A DNA stretch of 64,000 nt from Cornus controversa. Taxonomy: Eukaryota > Streptophyta > Magnoliopsida > Cornales > Cornaceae. The position numbers were made by a program, and so were the translations under genes. The notes under the pieces were generated by a model. That model was not told the origin of the DNA. It was given only the letters and a program-made list of their open reading frames with translations, and ran no database searches. Shown here one piece after another: positions 49,822 through 61,887 of the stretch. The stretch is from NCBI GenBank assembly GCA_026545225.1, contig CM048849.1:45470336-45534335 (forward strand), given 5' to 3'. Position 1 is the stretch's first letter, and each line of letters opens with the position of its first letter.

Positions 49822-50419
49822 GGATAAAATACACTGACCTCCCTTGGCCTAATTAGTGATAACTATATATGTGTGTGTGTGTGTGTGTGTGGTATATGGG
49901 TCAATATATATATGGAATAAACTCTTTTATACATGGGTTGGGTTTATATCTTATGATGTTTAAATTTGTTTTTTTACTTATGTTGGTAGTTTGGTTGTAG
50001 AGAGCCTTGATTTTACCATGTGGTGGTGGTGGTGGTGGTTGGTGGGTGGAGAATGAGATAGAGATAAAGAGAGACAGGATATTCAGTTGTACAGAGAGAG
50101 CGAGAGAGAAGAGTATTTTTTTGTAATTAAATATTAGGGTAAATATCACTGATACCTCTTGAGATTTGATGTATGGACACGCAATTATAAATTTATGAAT
50201 TTTTGTCTCCAACATTCTATGTGGGTTGTGTCGTATATCAGATATACCCCATCTTGCCAAAAGTACACCGTGTCAGAACACTTTTTGACGGTGAAATGAC
50301 CATGTTGCCATTTGACTTATGACCTAACCCATTTGAATACTGAATTTACTTACTTAACCTTGTCTAATGGACTAAAATACCCCTTTGAATATACATACAT
50401 ACATACATATATATATGTG

Positions 50420-50450
<31 letters not shown>

Positions 50451-51210
50451 AATCTATATATAATTATTTATTTCCATGAATAATAATGTTAACATAAAAT
50501 TAAAAAGTATTAAATTTCTTTTTTCTCTCTCTCTATCTATCTATATATATACATACAATATACTATAATATATATAACCTATATATATAATTATTTATTT
50601 CCATAAATAATAATTTTAACATAAAATAAAAAAAAGTAATTAAATTTCTTTTTCTCTTTCTCTATCTTTATTCATCTACATATATACATTATAATATATA
50701 TAATCTAATATATATAATTATTTATTTCCATAAATAATAATATTAACATAAAATAAAAAATTAGTTGCCAATGCATATTATCATGAAAGGTATTTTGGTC
50801 ATTTTCCTATTCTGATAATTTTATATCAAACACATTTAAATAATTAGGGGCAATCAAAACATTTCACTTATTAAAAAAATAAAAAAGCCGACAGGGGGTG
50901 TTAGTGACGAAAATTCACAAAGTTGTAGCGCTTGTCAATACATTAAACTTCAAGAGTGTTAGTATATACCCTAAATATTATCGTAAGGGTAGTAAAGTCA
51001 TTTTAGATGAAGTGATGGACATTTTGGTCAAGTCACTAATTTTTTTTTTTGACATAATCAACGATTTTTGGGACCGTTGAAAAAGTATCAATGGATTGGA
51101 GGGTATTTTATTCAATATTTGAAGAAAAGGGAGGTGAGTGTAACTTTTTTACAAACATAACACCCGTGTGTAATTAGATTAAACCTCATGGAGGTCAGTG
51201 TATTTTATCC
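49822..51210. mobile_element. MULE-type MITE, 1389 bp
   Basis: Left end GGATAAAATACACTGACCTC and the complemented right end GGATAAAATACACTGACCTC are identical over 20 bases. Identical 9-bp flanks TTTTTACTT stand at 49813-49821 and 51211-51219. Inside are a (GT)n tract (49870-49892), another related end (GGGTAAATATCACTGATACC at 50139) and a tandem array (50447-50765). No transposase. The 119- and 60-codon frames inside are not credible. Confidence 0.88.
50447..50765. repeat. Tandem repeat, about 125 bp unit, 2.5 copies
   Basis: Units share ATAATTATTTATTTCCAT(A/G)A, TAATAAT(G/T)TTAACATAAA and TTAAATTTCTTTTTCTC in constant order. A (GT)n run (50418-50449) precedes the first unit. Confidence 0.8.
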
Positions 51211-51219
51211 TTTTTACTT

Positions 51220-53049
51220 TTCACTTTTCGTATTCTTTAGTTTTTAAGCTGCACTTACATTTTTGGTAGTGTTAGGATGTTAGAGGTTCGTTTAATTGAC
51301 ATTGAGAGAAGATGAATGTCTAAACTCTACGTAGAAGAGATTCTTGTCATCTTCAAAAATAGGAGGAAAGTGAAATATTTACTCATTTTATATTTATTGT
51401 GACATTTTTTTGGGAGGTTCATTTACTTGCATTTGCCAATTTCCTTGTTCATTTTCATGCATATGCTAAGAAAACCTAGCAACATACAAAAATTTTTGTC
51501 GAAACAAAGAAATCTCATATTTTATTTGGACTAATTATGTGGAGTTAGATATATAGTTAAAAATTAGGATTTGGATCTATTGGGACAACCAAAGCGCAAA
51601 AACATAGAAATCTAGTGAAAATATAAATAAAGAGACAATCATACACAAAATACAAGATATACGTAGTTTGGTCAAAATCGGCGTACGTACACAAATGAGA
51701 AAGAGATTCATTATAATATAATAGAGGTATTATAAAGAATAGAGAATACCCAATACTAGACCGGGTACAAAAACTCTTGTCCTAGAGTTTTTCACCCGTG
51801 TACCACTCCACAAAACTCATGCTCTCCATCAGCATTCTCTCCACTCTACCAACTTGTAAACTCCCTCTACCCATCAACTCTATCATGAGACTACATGTCT
51901 TTCAAATAAGTTTCAACTCATACTCTAGGTATATTTTTTGTTGGACAAAAATTACAATTGTTTGAAGCTCAAGACTTTTCTAACATGATTCTTAATAAAA
52001 TATAACTCTAATGTATAAACCTAATCAAACTAAAAATGATATAGTGTCTAATATATATATATATATATATTTTAAAAATGATATACTTCCAAAAGCGAGT
52101 GTTAGTAATGTTTCATCTTATTTGGTTCATATGACATGACTCATTTATTTATTGTTTATCATTTTGAGCAAACTAAAAAAAAAAAACTTTATTTTATGAC
52201 ATTTAATTTATTCTAAGTTGGTTGTGGATTTATAAATGTAATCATAGTTGTGTCATGATTAAAAGGTACAATGAGTGGATTTAGAAAATTCAATCTCTAA
52301 CAATAAAACTTATAAAAAACATAAAGAAATATGCCCAATTAGTTTAAATAAATTCAAACATGCTTGAGGGGAAATGTAGTTATAATTTTGAATGCTTTGT
52401 TAAAAAAATAAAAAAAATTAATAGTTCATTTTTTTGTGACCCTAATATTTTCCAATTAACCAAAATTTTGAAAATTCAATCAATGTTTTGGAAACAGTTT
52501 GGACCTTCCATCACAAAATTAAAAAATTATAGAATATCTTGACCGTACCTACCATATCAATGAAATCTTCTTATTTTATTTTATGATAGAAATACAGATT
52601 TGCTATTGAGGGAGAGTATTATATAATATGTATCCCGAAACATACATACATGTGTATATATATATTTATAAAAATTGGTGTTTCAAGTTTTGTATGAAAA
52701 ATATTTTAACGTAGTAGCATTGTTCTTCCCTAACCTTCTATGGAGTTGTGTGGTGGTAGTTTGGGACAGCTAAGAAAATAGGATCAACTTAAACCTCTGT
52801 CCAAACGACCGGCCAACTGGCTGAGCCATGAGAGTTGGACAAGTGGCCGAGTAGGCTAGAGAGAGAAAGTGGGGCGGCTACTAGAAAACATTGTAGGAGT
52901 AGATGTGGACGGTGATAAGAAAGCTGGGAAAAGAGACGGGTATTTAGTGTTACACATCACTAATGGGATCCACTTTCAAGATTCTTAACTTTTCTTCATT
53001 TCTCTATCTATAAATCTATATCTATATCAATATCTTCTGTATAATATTT
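51220..53049. other. Spacer, possible old LTR-related fragment
   Basis: No gene. At about 51590-51900 the sequence TACGTAGTTTGGTCAAAATC, CGGCGTACGTACAC and ACCGGGTACAAAAACTCTTG resembles dispersed, retrotransposon-terminal-repeat-like sequence common in plant genomes. No ends or internal domain were resolved, so this is only a fossil hint. The rest is AT-rich spacer. Confidence 0.35.
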
Positions 53050-53287
53050 AAGTTTGGAACTTGCTATCCAAAATATATTTTGGTATCTACGATCTAAATT
53101 ATTATATGTGATGATCATAATTATGAGTGCATAATAATACTGTAAACAGAAATATATATATATATATATAATTTAAACTTGAATCATGCAATCTAAAATG
53201 TCTTTTACTATTTACGGTCTAGAAATACTCTATCTAACAATCACGACTGCGAGTGCATGATAGTCTCGTAGACATAGATATGCACTA

Positions 53288-53326
<39 letters not shown>

Positions 53327-53448
53327 CTTGAATCTTGCGATTCAAATTGTCTTTCGTTATCTACGGTCTAAAATTACTCTAAAAATATTCTATATAATAA
53401 TCACGATTGCGAGTGCATGATAGTCTCGTAGATATAGATATACACTAG

Positions 53449-53486
<38 letters not shown>

Positions 53487-53615
53487 CTTAAATCTTGTGA
53501 TTTAAATTATCTTTCGTTATCTACGGTCTAAAATTACTCTATATTACGATTACGATTACGATTACGATTACGAGTGCATTATAATGCTGTAGGCACGGGT
53601 GTATATATATTTATC
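53050..53615 (+). repeat. Tandem array of Helitron 3'-end units (4 copies)
   Basis: Four units of about 120-160 bp each carry (T/C)TTTCGTTATCTACGGTCTA, AATTACTCTA, ACGA(T/C)TGCGAGTGCAT and TCGTAGA, then ATGCACTAGT or ATACACTAGT (CTAG at 53285-53288 and 53445-53448), followed by (TA)n. AGTGCAT and ATGCACT can pair to form the subterminal stem. The last unit carries an (ATTACG)n run (53541-53571). The same 3' end is found at 8167 (+) and 32113 (-). Confidence 0.7.
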
Positions 53616-53797
53616 ATTCTCTTTCTATACTGGTAGTCTCTCTCCGAGTTGAACTCGGTCCTGTGGGTTGCAATTTTGGGTATGTGTTTGGGGGACAGAG
53701 AGTGACAATTTTATGCTGAAAGAGGGATGCAATGTGAGGCTGTAAAAAAAATTAATTACGAAAAGGAAAAAAAGAGAATAATGATAACCACTCATTT

Positions 53798-53957
53798 TAG
53801 TTGACCGATGAAGTAAGAGAAAGAAGAAAAGAAAGCTACGTGACCATTATATATAATTGACAGTAGCACTACAACCTACCAAATTGCATCGTCGGTAATC
53901 TAGGTATAATGGTCATGTAGCTTTCTTTATTCTTTTTCTTCCTTCATCAGTCAAATA
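53798..53957. repeat. Foldback element, about 160 bp
   Basis: TTGACCGATGAAGTAAGAGAAAGAAG...GCTACGTGACCATTATA is mirrored by TATAATGGTCATGTAGC...CTTCCTTCATCAGTCAA. Arms are about 55 bp with a loop of about 50 bp. Confidence 0.75.
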
Positions 53958-55259
53958 ATATATATATATATATATATATGTGGTCCAACATCCGCGATTG
54001 CTTGTTAAAGTTTGATGTCTAGAGTCCTAAAAATTATCAATGTCTTTTCTTAACATTAAGGACAAACATCTCCCTGGTACTTGATTTTTCTATTTATGAG
54101 TAAGGGCATTTATTACGCCTATTTCGCTAACCAAATCAATAAATGTTGTTCGAATGTCTTAGCCAAAAATTAGGTCTTACGTGTTTAGTTTAATCAAGTC
54201 AAGTAAACTAATTTTTTTTATTAAAAGAAAGACTATAATTGCACTCCTATTTTTTACTATTACACTCTCGTTTTGGGAGAAATGTCGTTTCTAACATTTA
54301 CTTCACACGTGAATGATTAACTTTTTTCAAAGTCCTAAATTACCCTTTCAAATATACTATGTCTCTTATTTTTAATATTTTTTGATTTGATTCAAAAAAA
54401 ATACTTGAAAAAAATTAATAAAAAAAAAATTCTCTCTTTTTACAAGACCCAAAAAAAATTATTTATGTTAAATAAATTATTTTTTTGACAAGACCAAAAT
54501 ATATATAGATATATATGTGTCAAAGAAATTATATCTTTTGGCATGAGATAAAAAAATATATATATCTCTGTTGAATAAACTATTTCTTTTGGTAGAAATT
54601 AAAAATTAAAAAGTACCAATATAATTTTGATAACTTTCTTTTCTTTTGATATATATATATATATATAATTATCCATTAGATCCATTTTTAAGTGGGCTTT
54701 GACTTCTCAGACAATTTAGCCAGCCCATAACTCATTTATTTGTGGTGGGTCTGGGTTTCAAATTATCTGACTCATTGGGCCACATTCTAAAGTGGACTAA
54801 ATTAAAGATAAACCCAAATTATATTTTGGGTCCATCATGTAATTTTTTAATGTCTACAAATTGCCCCCACTTCAAGTCTCGCGCTATATTGAGCTTGTCA
54901 CGTATTTAAAACGGGACTTGAAGTATTTAATTCTCACAAAATTTTTTTTCCTTGCGAAAATTTAATTGCAAAGAAGATGTCTTCTTTGTCAAGTTGAATT
55001 AAAGATTTGAAGATTTTATTGCAAATAAGATTTTTTTTTCTTATCCAAACGGTATTGAGGACTTGAGGATCCTATTGTAAATAGAATTTTTTTTTTGTAC
55101 AATTTGAAATAGGATTTGATGTTTTCCATGTTCAAACGGAATTGGAGTCTTAAAAATCCTATATCAAATATGATTAATTCACCACTACATATATGTAGCA
55201 TATGCTTCAGATTCTTCATATCAGAGAATAATTGAGAGAAATTCTATGAATTTCAGCAA

Positions 55260-55980
55260 CTGTAAGCTTTTTTTTCTTTTACATTTTTTTTTTCTTTCTC
55301 TTTTTTTTTTTCTCTTTTTTTCTCCTTTGCCGCCACTCCATGTAACTTGTCATGGTTGTACACCTCAATTAGGACATATAAATATAATAAATATACATGT
55401 AATAAAATTTTAAACTAATGGCTTATGTTAGCAAACCCCATATATAATGGTGCACTTTAGTTTTACCCATGTCCATATGTGAGAGCAACTTTCAGATCAT
55501 AACTATACACATATTTGTTTCCTTTCTTTTCTTTCTCCTCTCCTTCACTTTCACGTTTTCTTTTTTTTCTTTTTCCTTTTTTTTCCCTCTTTCCTTACTG
55601 CCACCATTCTCCCTCTCTCTCTTTTTTTTTTCTCTCTCTTTCTTCCTTTTTTTTTTTTTTCTTTTCTTTTTCTTTTTCTTCTTCTTTCTTTCTTCTTATC
55701 TCCCGGGCGCCTTTTTTTTTCTTCTTCTCTTCCAGGCACCTATTTTTTTTTTCTTCCTTCTTTCTTTCTTTCTTTCTTTCTTTCTTTTTCTTCTTCTTCT
55801 TTCTTATCCTCTTCTCTTCCAGGCACCTTTTTTTTTTTTCTTCTTCTTTCTTTTCTTTTTCTCTTCCGGGCACCACTTTTTTTTTTCTTCTTTTCTTTTT
55901 TCTTCCTCTTTCTTTTCTTCTTCTCTTACAGGCACGCCTTTTTTTTTATGTGGCAATTTTTGTTGCCTTTTTTTTTCCTG
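55260..55980. repeat. Polypyrimidine tract with degenerate repeats
   Basis: About 700 bp of nearly pure C/T on the plus strand, with recurrent CTTCTCTTCCAGGCACC(T)n units and a (TTTC)n run. Long Phe/Ser/Leu frames (plus) and Lys/Glu/Arg frames (minus) here are composition artefacts. It lies inside the LTR fossil. Confidence 0.85.
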
Positions 55981-56175
55981 ATGTTGCAGGAAGTGATGTG
56001 GCGGATGACTAAGCACTAAATGCTGATTGGACGATGACACGACAGGTGACTGGATGTGTAAATATATATACATATATTTTGATGTGACGGTTTTTTTTGC
56101 CTTTTTTTCTGATGTTGCAGGAAGTGACGTGGCGGATGACTAGACGATGACACGACAGGTGACTGGATGTGTAAA
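55979..56175. repeat. Direct duplication inside the LTR fossil
   Basis: GATGTTGCAGGAAGTGATGT...GACTGGATGTGTAAA occurs twice (about 55979-56063 and 56112-56177), the second copy lacking a short central piece. Confidence 0.8.
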
Positions 56176-56529
56176 AAAAATATAAGAATTTTCATACTGC
56201 TTCTCTGTTTTGAACAGGAGACTTAATGATGAGTTATTATAAGAATAAGTCATCTCTTCTGGACTGCCCCATGTATTACAAATCTTCGCAACCAAGTATA
56301 CATGAGGCTCAACTTAGAAAAGAGCCTTTTTTTTTCCAGATCGGTTTCTACTTGTAGGCTCTGCTCGAGCTTTGTGTTGTCTCTGGAAATATACGGATCC
56401 ATTGAACTCATCGAAGAAAATAACTTTACGTGAGTCACTCAACTCTTCTCTTGAAAGTTTCAATTTTTTTTTTGTCAATTCTTACAGGTCAAATTGTTTC
56501 TCTCAGAATATGGAGTTTCAGACGCCATT

Positions 56530-56985
56530 CATTAGTCCCTTCGGGGTCCCTTAGTGCACTTCGGTGTCACTTTTTCGTCTCTTCGGGATCCCTTAATGCA
56601 CTTCGATGTCACTTTTATTGTCCCTTTGGGGTCCATTAGTGCACTTCGGTGTCACTTTATCATCCCTTCGGGGTCCTTTAGTGCACTTTGGTGTCACTTT
56701 TTCGTCCATTTGGGGTCCCTTAGTGCACTTCGATGTCATTTTTTCGTCCCTTCGGTCACTTTTATTGTCCCTTCGGGGTCCCTTAGTGCACTTCGGTGTC
56801 ACTTTTTCGTCCCTTCGAGGTCCTTTAATGCATTTTGGTGTTGCTTTTTATTGTCCCTTCAGGGTCCCTTAGTGCACTTCGGTGTCACTTTTTCGCCCCT
56901 TTGGGGTCTCTTAGTGCACTTCGGTGTCACTTTTATTGTCCATTCAGGGTTCCTTAGTGCACTTCGGTGTCACTTTTCTTGTTTT
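56530..56985. repeat. Tandem repeat, 42-43 bp unit, about 10 copies
   Basis: Units read TAGTGCACTTCGGTGTCACT followed by TTTTCGTCCCTTCGGGGTCCC, with small variants (TTTATTGTCCC). It lies in the internal region of the LTR fossil between gag and the left terminal repeat. The overlapping open frames on both strands follow from the repeat. Confidence 0.9.
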
Positions 56986-57121
56986 AGACCAAGTCACCAC
57001 GGTGCGACAGACGTCATCAACATCTCGTCAGCAAGCCAAGTCACCACGATGCAGCAGACATTGTCAACATCTCGGTGGCAGGCTAAGTCACCACGGTGCG
57101 GTATACATCGTCAACATTTGA
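56986..57121. repeat. Tandem repeat, about 44 bp unit, 3 copies
   Basis: AAGTCACCACGGTGCGACAG, CATCAACATCTCG and GGCAGGC/CAGCAAGCC blocks recur three times directly after the 42-bp array. Confidence 0.85.
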
Positions 57122-57530
57122 ATTGACGGTATGCCAAAAATTACTTTTTTTTTTAGTTGACTGCACTTGGAACAATCCTCCAATATGCCTACGTACCCTG
57201 AATAGGGATCAAGTCATCACGTAGTTCAAAAAAAAAATTTTTAGTAGACAGTTTATACTCGTGTTATAGAGTCTCATTGATAGTTTAGGCTCGTATCGGG
57301 GAGCACTTTTAGCTTTAATTAGCCTTCAGCTTTACAAGACTCAGGAGACAGTCTAATCTTGTGTTAAAAGGTGTGAATCTGCTCGGCGTCAATTTGGAGA
57401 TTTTCTTTTTGTTTTGTTTCTTCATTATACTCTTCTTGTACTTGAGAAGAAACATTTTCTTCAAACTCGTTTCCTCACCCAGAAGGAAGAGGTATTTCAT
57501 TCGTTATGGTCTATGAAGAAGGATTAAACC

Positions 57531-58939
57531 TCACCCAGTATGCTTTGATTCCGCTGCGAGATTCAATCCAGCGGCATCTTCGGGCTTTGATCCCCACACT
57601 TTTTCTTCCTCTAATCTTTTGATTTTTTGAGCCTCTTGTTCCATCTGGGATTGTAGATAATTTTGTTCTTGTTCCTCGCTTTCTTCTTTAAGACCTTTGT
57701 TTCGCTGATTATTAGAGACAGTTCGAGAAAGTGACTCTAGAGATATCACTCGTGTGTTTCTGAGCAATGATTCTTGCGAGATCCTTACAAGACTATTCCC
57801 ATCTTGAACTTTCATTTTTGCCCTCCATGTGAACACAATTTTCGGATCACTTTTATTTGAAGTTGTTTGAGCAGAGTTTGAGTGAGCTTTGTCCTGAGGG
57901 CTTGCCCCCGATCTGTCCAGTCTTCTACCAATATTTTTTTGACTCAATGTCTTATGTAACTGAGAACTTTTAGATGAAGTTGCTGAAGCAAGACGATGTG
58001 TTTCTTGATACAAGTTGTTAGAGACGATGCTTATAACATAAGATGTATTTATTTCATCGTCCGAGTTATGAAGTATTTTTTCTTCCTCTTCAGACTCAAC
58101 CTCTTCATTTTTAAGATAGTTGTCAGACATATTGGGAAAGGTAAAAGCCTTTGCACTACGACTTGTTATGCTGAGCTCCATATCATGGGCACGAGTAACC
58201 AATTCTTTAAATGTACGAGGTTTGATTCTTTGCAGAATGTAAAGAAGCTCCCAGTGCATGCCTTGCATACACATTTCGACTGCTGATACTTCAGAAAGAT
58301 GGTCTTTGCAATCAAGACTTAGAGCTCGCCAACGGTTGATATAGTCGATCACAAGCTCGTCCTTAATTTGTTTCATACTAGTGAGTTCTAGCATTCTTAC
58401 TATTCTACGAGTACTGTAGAAGCGGTTAAGAAACTCTCGCTCCATTTGCTCCCAACAGTCAAACTTCGAGCTTTGAGGTCCGTGTACCAATCAAATGCAT
58501 TCTCTTTGAGGGAACGAACAAATTGCTTGACTAAGAGGTCCCCTTCGGTGCCAGCGTTATTGCAGGTCTCCACAAAGTGTGCAACATGTTATTTGGGATT
58601 GCCTTTTCCATCAAATTGTTGAAACTTTGGCGGTTGATATCCCACTGACGTCTTTAAGTTGTCAATTCTTTCGGTGTAAGGTTTTGAGTACACAAGAGTG
58701 CTCTGAGGGGCGTTGTCATACTGTGCTCGGATTGTGTTCGTTATTATATCTTGCAAATATTGGACAGATAGCAAAGCGACTTTGCAGAAGCAGTTTCTTT
58801 TGAGTTTTTCTTGTTTGTCGTTTGAACCTTGGGAGGAGCCATAGATTCTGATGAATAGAGTTTTGGAGGTATGATGTAGGAGACAGAGATGAGAGGCAGA
58901 TGATGTCCCACCGGGCGTGCCAGAAATTTGTACACACAA
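57531..58939 (-). pseudogene. gag region of the fossil LTR element
   Basis: Contains the retrotransposon gag (capsid) signature: WEQMEREFLNRFY, VIDYINRWRALSLDCKD, then a helix-rich segment and a charged tail. A leader part with YQPPKFQQFDGKGNPK, typical of the start of gypsy gag, lies next to the primer-binding region. It is a fossil and not intact. Confidence 0.75.
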
Positions 58940-59987
58940 ATTTCGTGTCTGAAATTCTAGGGACGAAAATTAGTGACAAATAAACAATTTTATTAATTTA
59001 AGAAAAAAGGGTACAATCCTCTGTAAATCTTTACAAAAGAAAAATAAATTTCTCTGATTCGATCTCCTTGATGATCCGGCTTCAAGGGCTGCAAGAGCTT
59101 GATCTTGAATTGGATTGAAACTTTGGTGATGAACGGCATGTGGATGATATGCTTGTTATTTTTCTCCTTCAGGGTTTAGGTGTTTTGGAGCTTTAGATTT
59201 TGAGTGAAGACTTCTGCAGAGTTTCAGCTTTTTTTGAGAATCTTCTGGTCTTTCCCCTTTTCTCCCACCTCTGGACTTTTATTTATAGGCTCACCAGAGG
59301 GGTAGATTTGTAATTTTCCTTTCTTTTGATAATTATCCTATAATTATCTTTTATGATAATTATCCAATATAATTTTGATAACTTTCTTTTCTTTTGATAT
59401 ATATATATATATATAATTATCCATTAGATCCATTTTCAAGTGGGCTTTGATTTCTCAGACAATTTAGCCAGCCCATAACTCATTTATTTGTGGTGGGCCT
59501 GTGTTTAAAATTATCTAATTCATTAGGTCACATTCCAAAGTGGACTAAATTAAAGATAAACCCAAATTATATTTTGGGTCCATCATGTAATTTTTTAATG
59601 TCTACAAATACATTATATATTTTGATAGGTTAAAAAAAAATGCCTTTATTGAATAAATTATCTCTATTGGAAGAAGCAAAAAAAAATATATATTTTTGTT
59701 GAATAAATTATCCATTTTGACAAGACAAAAAAAAAAAAAGTACTAAAGAAAGTAAAAAAGGTAAAAAAAAAATTATTTGTTTTGATAGGACTCAAAAAAA
59801 AAAAACAAAATAAAGAAACTAAAGAAGTTAAAAAGGAGTTTAACTTGATAGTATAAAGGGTAGTTGTGGTATTATAAAATAAGGGATGACGTATTAATTA
59901 GTTTATGGACTATCTAATCATTTTATTTAAAAGAAAAAGGTAGGTAGAGTGCAATTGTAGGAAAGAGGAGTGTGAATATCGTCTCCC

Positions 59988-61483
59988 TAATAAATTGTCT
60001 CATTTTTTGTGAGCATATATATATATATATAAATAAATATTTTTTTCACTTAAACTTCTATAACTTTTATTACAACTTGAATTTTTTGATGAAAACATTT
60101 TTGTTAGGAAGAGAATTCCGAGATTTTCAATTTGAGTACTATATATGCTATGTTCCGATTTAATTTTAAAAAATAAAAATTATTAAAATATTATTATTTT
60201 TTGCTACCAGAAATCTGAAGAAGCTATTGTAGAGTCAAATTTTGAAAATTATGTGATTAGCTAAAGAGCAGTGCTACACATCTCGAATATGTATCTCGGA
60301 TTTGTATCTCGAAAATGACGTGACAATATAAAAAAGACATAAATATCCTCTATTTTGATACATATTACACTTTTCATAATTTTTAATATTTTATCAAATT
60401 AAATGAATTCCATTAAAGGAGAAAGTAAGAATCATAATCAAATTGGGTTTCTCTCTCTAATTTTTTATTTTATTTTATTATATATACATATATTCTCTTT
60501 TGCACTCCCTCCACTTCTCTCTATATTTACCGGATCTTTCTTTATAATTTAACTTTGATCAAAAATACCAAATCAGAATAAAATTATAAGAAACTTTAAG
60601 TAGATTATATGTTTATTTAATTATTCACAAATGTAGATAATGGAAAAAATTAGAGTTTTTATTCAAGAGAAATAGTTCCAAGCTTATGTTCAAGAAATTA
60701 TGGAAAAAATTTGTAGTTTCTTGTCCCAGTTATTTGAAAATTTAATAGAAAGGATCTTTCAAAGGAAGATGCGAGCATAAAATTTAATTTGAATTCTCTG
60801 TTATTGAGTTATTTTAGGATTTAGATTCTATAATCGTAAATTTTGCTATTTTTTTCTCTTTTTTCTTTCTATATTTTCTCAAAATAATTACTTTAAAAAT
60901 ATAGAAAGTTGCCAAATAATCAGCCACCTAATGCCAAATAATCAGCCACCTAATTCGAAATACTAATTCATAAATTATATTTATGATGGCATGGTTAGCT
61001 AAAATGATGATGTAACAGCACAAAATTTAAATCTGAAAAACCAAATTAGAGAAGCCACTAGAGTTGCTCTAAGGACATCTATGTCATTTCACTTTAAGAG
61101 TGTATTTAATTCAAGGAAAGTGAATAGGGGGAGCTCATTAAATATATTTAAACTTTTTAAAAGGATGAAATTCATTAATGACGTGTTTCCTTAATCTAAT
61201 ATCAAAAACGAACTATTAATATGGGACATATGAAAGTACAGGAGAGAATCCTTTGTTAGAGGATAAGGATTCTCTTTGGCCAAATCTCTCTTCTGAACTT
61301 CACATACCTCAATCATGTAGTTCAGATTCAGCCACATCATCATCTTGTTAAATTTGAAATTTATATTACAACTCAATTTACAATTGTAATTGTCACTCAT
61401 ATGATAGTCACAATCGGTTACACTATACTGACTACTTAATTACCTTCATAAAATTGAAACTTTTGTTACACTAAAAAATTTAA
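59988..61483. other. Spacer without a gene
   Basis: AT-rich, with no credible frame. A short direct duplication, TGCCAAATAATCAGCCACCTAAT, occurs at 60909 and 60931. Confidence 0.55.
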
Positions 61484-61705
61484 GGATAAATTACTCCGAC
61501 TTCGTATGAGGTTTTGCCTAATTACCTTTGAATTAAAAATTTTAAAATATGGTGGTCAACCTCCCCTGAGGTTTGATTAGCTTTATTTCGGGTACTCCTA
61601 CCATTAATTGACAGTCAACTCTATTAAAGTCAATTAATATAAAAAAATCAAAATGACAAAACTACGCTTGATAGCGGTAGTGCTGGTGTGTTATTAATGG
61701 GGAAA

Positions 61706-61743
<38 letters not shown>

Positions 61744-61887
61744 CACGTTAATATTTGTCAAATGATTAGAAATTAGAGTTATTTTTGCACAAAAATATTA
61801 GAAATTGAGGGGTGTTAGAGTAATTTTGCAAAAAAAATAATTTAAGAATAATTAGGATAAACTTCAAAAAATGTGAAGAATTTACCC
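61484..61887. mobile_element. MULE-type MITE, 404 bp
   Basis: Left end GGATAAATTACTCCGAC and complemented right end GGGTAAATTCTTCAC form imperfect TIRs. The 9-bp flanks are identical: AAAATTTAA at 61475-61483 and 61888-61896. It shares internal CCTCCCCTGAGGTTTGA and TTGACAGTCAACTCTATTAA-type blocks with 11088-11539. A (TA)n tract occupies 61708-61742. Confidence 0.85.

Larger units (their letters stand above)
54612..59608 (-). mobile_element. Fossil gypsy-like LTR retrotransposon
   Basis: The element reads on the minus strand. Direct repeats at 54612-54860 and 59360-59608 match closely. The right terminal repeat probably spans 58937-59608 (TGTACACA...GTCTACA), the left copy being the shorter. 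A purine tract, AAGTGGGGGCAATT on the minus strand, adjoins the left repeat, and TGGCACGCCCGGTGGGAC near 58914-58931 is a probable primer-binding region. Only a gag region is recognisable. No protease, reverse transcriptase, RNase H or integrase was seen, so the element is broken or a non-autonomous derivative. By eye about 10 of 245 shared positions differ, mostly C/T or G/A, suggesting an age of one to a few million years under usual plant rates. Confidence 0.8.
54227..59987. mobile_element. TIR element split by an LTR retrotransposon
   Basis: Left terminus GAAAGACTATAATTGCACTC and complemented right terminus GGGAGACGATATTCACACTC match the family at 4718-5751. Internal GAATAAATTATCTCTTTTGA-type units also match. 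Flanking 8-mers TATTAAAA and TAATAAAT agree at 6 of 8 positions. About 385 bp (left) and 379 bp (right) remain on either side of the LTR fossil at 54612-59608, so this element is the older host. Confidence 0.7.

Noticed and set aside
55469-56012. Long overlapping frames rich in Phe/Ser/Leu (plus strand) and Lys/Glu/Arg (minus strand)
   Set aside because: They lie in a nearly pure C/T tract, so stop codons are rare by composition. There is no domain, and several frames are open at once on both strands.
56530-57121. CRISPR-like repeat array
   Set aside because: The units are contiguous and have no unique spacers. The context is a plant retroelement.
56554-57126. 190-codon frame that looks like a repeat protein
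   Set aside because: It is the translation of the 42-43 bp tandem array inside the LTR fossil, and other frames and the reverse strand are also open.
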